NCBI RefSeq assembly: GCF_003590095.1
Contig: NC_039480.1
Coordinates: 6,921,328-6,985,327, forward strand
DNA: 64,000 bases
Origin: Trichoplusia ni
Lineage: Eukaryota; Arthropoda; Insecta; Lepidoptera; Noctuidae
Reading direction: 5' to 3'
In this document: piece by piece, positions 61,388 to 64,000 of the stretch
How positions within the stretch are numbered: position 1 is the stretch's first letter
Layout of the letters: the number at the start of each line of letters is the position of its first letter
Translations under genes and position numbers: made by a program
Notes under the pieces: generated by a model
What the model was told of the DNA's origin: nothing
The model's database searches: none
The model's input: only the letters and a program-made list of their open reading frames with translations

Positions 61388-64000
61388 TATAACAGAATAA
61401 TATTCAACATTTTACCGATGAAGTAGCCAATGCTAATTTCTATAGCATGCTAATTACTATACAAATAATAGTAATACAGCAATCTCATAATATGATGCCG
61501 AAACCACCATCTTAGCACCGTGATATATCAACAATAAATTCTGCTCAGCGACCCTTCTTTTGTTCAGGAAATCTATATTCATTATTCGCAATAACTTCTT
61601 TTGTTTCACAATACAATCATCTCGACCGTTATTCTGATTCTGCTGGAATCTAATTCATGAACCTTTTAGGAAGTCTCAAATATAGTTGTGATTTCTCCGT
61701 TTTTTTAGCTGACTTTGAATTGTAGCTTCGGTCTCGTAGATCTGGATTTTTTAATATTTCTTCAAAGCTTTTAAACGTGGAGAAGTTATAACTTTGACTA
61801 GCATTTTAATTAAAATGCAATATGAAGTTTTAATTACATGTTAAACTTCAAATTTCATTTTTGTTATAAATTATTTAATTTTTGGCTTCGTTATTGTTTT
61901 TTAGGCGCGCATGTATTTTTTTTAATACGTACGTATTCAATGCTCCGGTCTCACTTTATTCCGATTTAATATGTACAGATTGTGTTACAATAACTCACAT
62001 AAAGCTACGTCCCAAACATCTTAATAACCAACTTGGCAGCATGACAAGCCAAGCAATATGCAACACTATGACCTATATTCGCAAACTGTTCATCCAAACA
62101 AAATAGGTCAGAATATTGACGAAACAAGCGTGCAGCGCTAGAGGCAGTATTTTTATTTGAGCTATCATTACTCAAGAGAAACAAGGAGCAATCATTTATG
62201 CCACGGATCATTGGATAAAAAGTGGCTATAAAGGCAAAGCAATGGCCCAGATTATCTTCATCTATGTAAAAAACAGTTCTAGTACAATATGTCCTACTAT
62301 ATATAACATAAGGTTCATTATAACGTGATCTAAAACAAGGCAAAATAAAGAACAAGAGTATTCAATATTCACGTTATATTTTATTCTCTAAATAAAAGGA
62401 GATTTTTCCTACAGTCGCCATTTTTGTCTATAGTACACAAATAATTATGTTTAGAGAAAATAACTTTCAACAAAATCGTATCTTTGGCATATAATATTTT
62501 TGCCAGTGATTAAACTTATCAACTGTTTTTGTCCATCACTTTAGATCTTTATTATTCATGTCTAATCTAATTTTAAACATAAACTCTCATTTACAATTTA
62601 CAAAAATAATTTCTATTGGAAAGATCTTCTTAAAAAAAAAAATATTATTCAGTAAAAATTCTGTCGTGGAAATTAAATATTTGTTTTTATGCATTGCTCT
62701 TGTCAGAACACCCTTTCAACAGCATTTCAAAAGGTTATTAAAGTGCAATAAATGTAATTGCAAATATACATAAACTTTTCAACGAAACTTCAAAGTGAAT
62801 ATCCATTAAGACACAATTTTCTACTCAACAATACCGATATACCATTTAAATAAAAACACCGCGTGCAATAAAACAACTTCAAAAACGGGAAAACCGAAGT
62901 TTGCAGTACAGTCAGCACAATGGCAGCTAACGATGACGGCCACTCGAAATGTGCCCGTCGGGTTTGATCCACGGCTCGCCGCACCTCACATGATGATTCG
63001 TTACTCATGTTCCTTTGTTTACCACGTTTCAGATACACATTTTAGTTGTGCACGTATTTTTACTAATTGCCAAACGTGCATGCTTTGAATGGCATATGTA
63101 AAAGGCTGTAGAAAACGTGCAATATTTTTTTATCGCTGCTTTAGCATTTTTACGGGTTTTTATCTGTTTTTTTTTTTGTTACCACAAGAGTATCGCAATT
63201 ATATACCTTAGTTTAACATGTAGCAAACCTTTGATTTCACGAAATGAGATGTCACAATTACATCCATTGAATCATTATTTTTTAGGTCTGGCAGACGCTA
63301 CATCACTGCTCAACTTAGGTACTCGTAGTAACTGCTTTGTACTTACGTATTTTTATGTTTTCGAATAACACTTTATAAAAATCTATCAATTGTTTTAAAC
63401 TGGCTACATTCAGATACATAAAAGAGCCTAATTGAAACGGCATAGGATTCAATTTACACTAAACAAAAAGTGTTACTGCTAAATGAAAACAATTTTTAGC
63501 TATCACGTACATTCCACAGGAGGGCTAGAATCTCGACGGTTACATCCATTTTTATGTTACAACATGTCCGCGGGGCTGAAATAAACTGTAATCAAATTTA
63601 TTAACAGGGTACAGGACTGGCCGACAAGCCGTGATCTAATTAAAACGCAAAACGACAAAGAACAAGCTAATATAATTTTAACAAACGTTTAGTCCTATTT
63701 TGTATTTATTTTGCTCGTTGTTTTGTTTTGTGAACTGTTTTTTGGCTTTGGACTGAAATAACATAAAAATTAGATGCAATTAGTCAACATTTACCATTAA
63801 AATATCTCAGTTTTCTAATAAATTTCCAATGGTATTGGTTTGATGTTTTTTTTTTATTGTCAATTACCTCTTTTCGTTTTTTGGCTAAAAAAATCTCTAT
63901 ATAAAATGAACATCGCAACTTTAACAGTACTTATATTATTTTTGGAGTTACTATATCTGAGTTCCAAAAACGGTCTATTACCTACTCTTGTTCTATATAC

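Larger units (their letters stand above)
45637..64000. other. Gene-free intergenic region beyond listed repeats
   Basis: AT-rich DNA with no supported coding gene. Open frames of 60-116 codons are scattered at chance density. The only ones noted as slightly unusual are 53348-53608 and 62005-62330 (minus). A GC-richer patch lies at about 62880-63020. A 14-bp palindrome (GTGCGTGCACGCAC) is at 46893-46906. Confidence 0.5.

Noticed and set aside
1..64000. CRISPR array, phage, plasmid or bacterial contamination
   Set aside because: No regularly spaced direct repeats, no operon-like packing, no ribosome-binding-site pattern. Introns and lepidopteran repeats run through the window.

Overview
The window looks like nuclear genomic DNA from a moth or butterfly (Lepidoptera). 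It is AT-rich and almost entirely non-coding. It has spliceosomal introns and carries many decayed repeats of types I recognise from lepidopteran genomes: Helitrons running A^TC...CTAG^T, RTE-type non-LTR 3' ends followed by GAT repeats, tRNA-derived SINEs with a B box, and snap-back MITEs. I see no bacterial operons, CRISPR arrays or rRNA, and no stand-alone tRNA genes.

One protein-coding gene is clear. It is a Ras-superfamily small GTPase on the + strand, in three coding exons: 3775-3863, 25109-25541 and 32222-32539. Introns of about 21.2 kb and 6.7 kb separate them. The joined frame encodes 279 residues: a basic N-terminal extension, a complete G domain (G1-G5), an Arg-rich then Pro-rich tail, and a C-terminal CAAX box (CVIS). 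Sequence character places it nearest the Ras-dva / RASD (Dexras, Rhes) group. The residues matching Ras Gly12, Gly13 and Gln61 are Ala, Lys and Ala, so intrinsic GTP hydrolysis may be weak. A GC-rich island just upstream of exon 1 (about 3546-3720) is the likely promoter or 5' UTR. Poly(A) signal candidates follow the stop from 32887 onward.

Layout: 1-3545 is upstream sequence with no recognised gene. 3546-3863 is the island plus coding exon 1. 3864-25108 is intron 1, with hairpin MITEs, SINEs, non-LTR 3' ends, a 16-bp perfect inverted repeat, and a speculative two-exon secreted-peptide model at 8060-11086. 25109-25541 is exon 2. 25542-32221 is intron 2, with three minus-strand RTE 3' ends. 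32222-32539 is exon 3, followed by the 3' UTR. 32540-64000 is intergenic. It holds a second GC-rich island at about 35740-35930 that could be the start of an unseen neighbour, and a transposon-dense belt at 39.6-45.6 kb. That belt includes a terminus-intact Helitron and a 22-bp perfect inverted repeat. A second terminus-intact Helitron lies at 52741-52939, and more SINE copies lie at 51.1, 56.0 and 61.2 kb.

Apart from the GTPase, no open frame longer than about 60 codons stands out from what chance gives in AT-rich DNA. Family names for repeats rest on remembered sequence character, not on a search.
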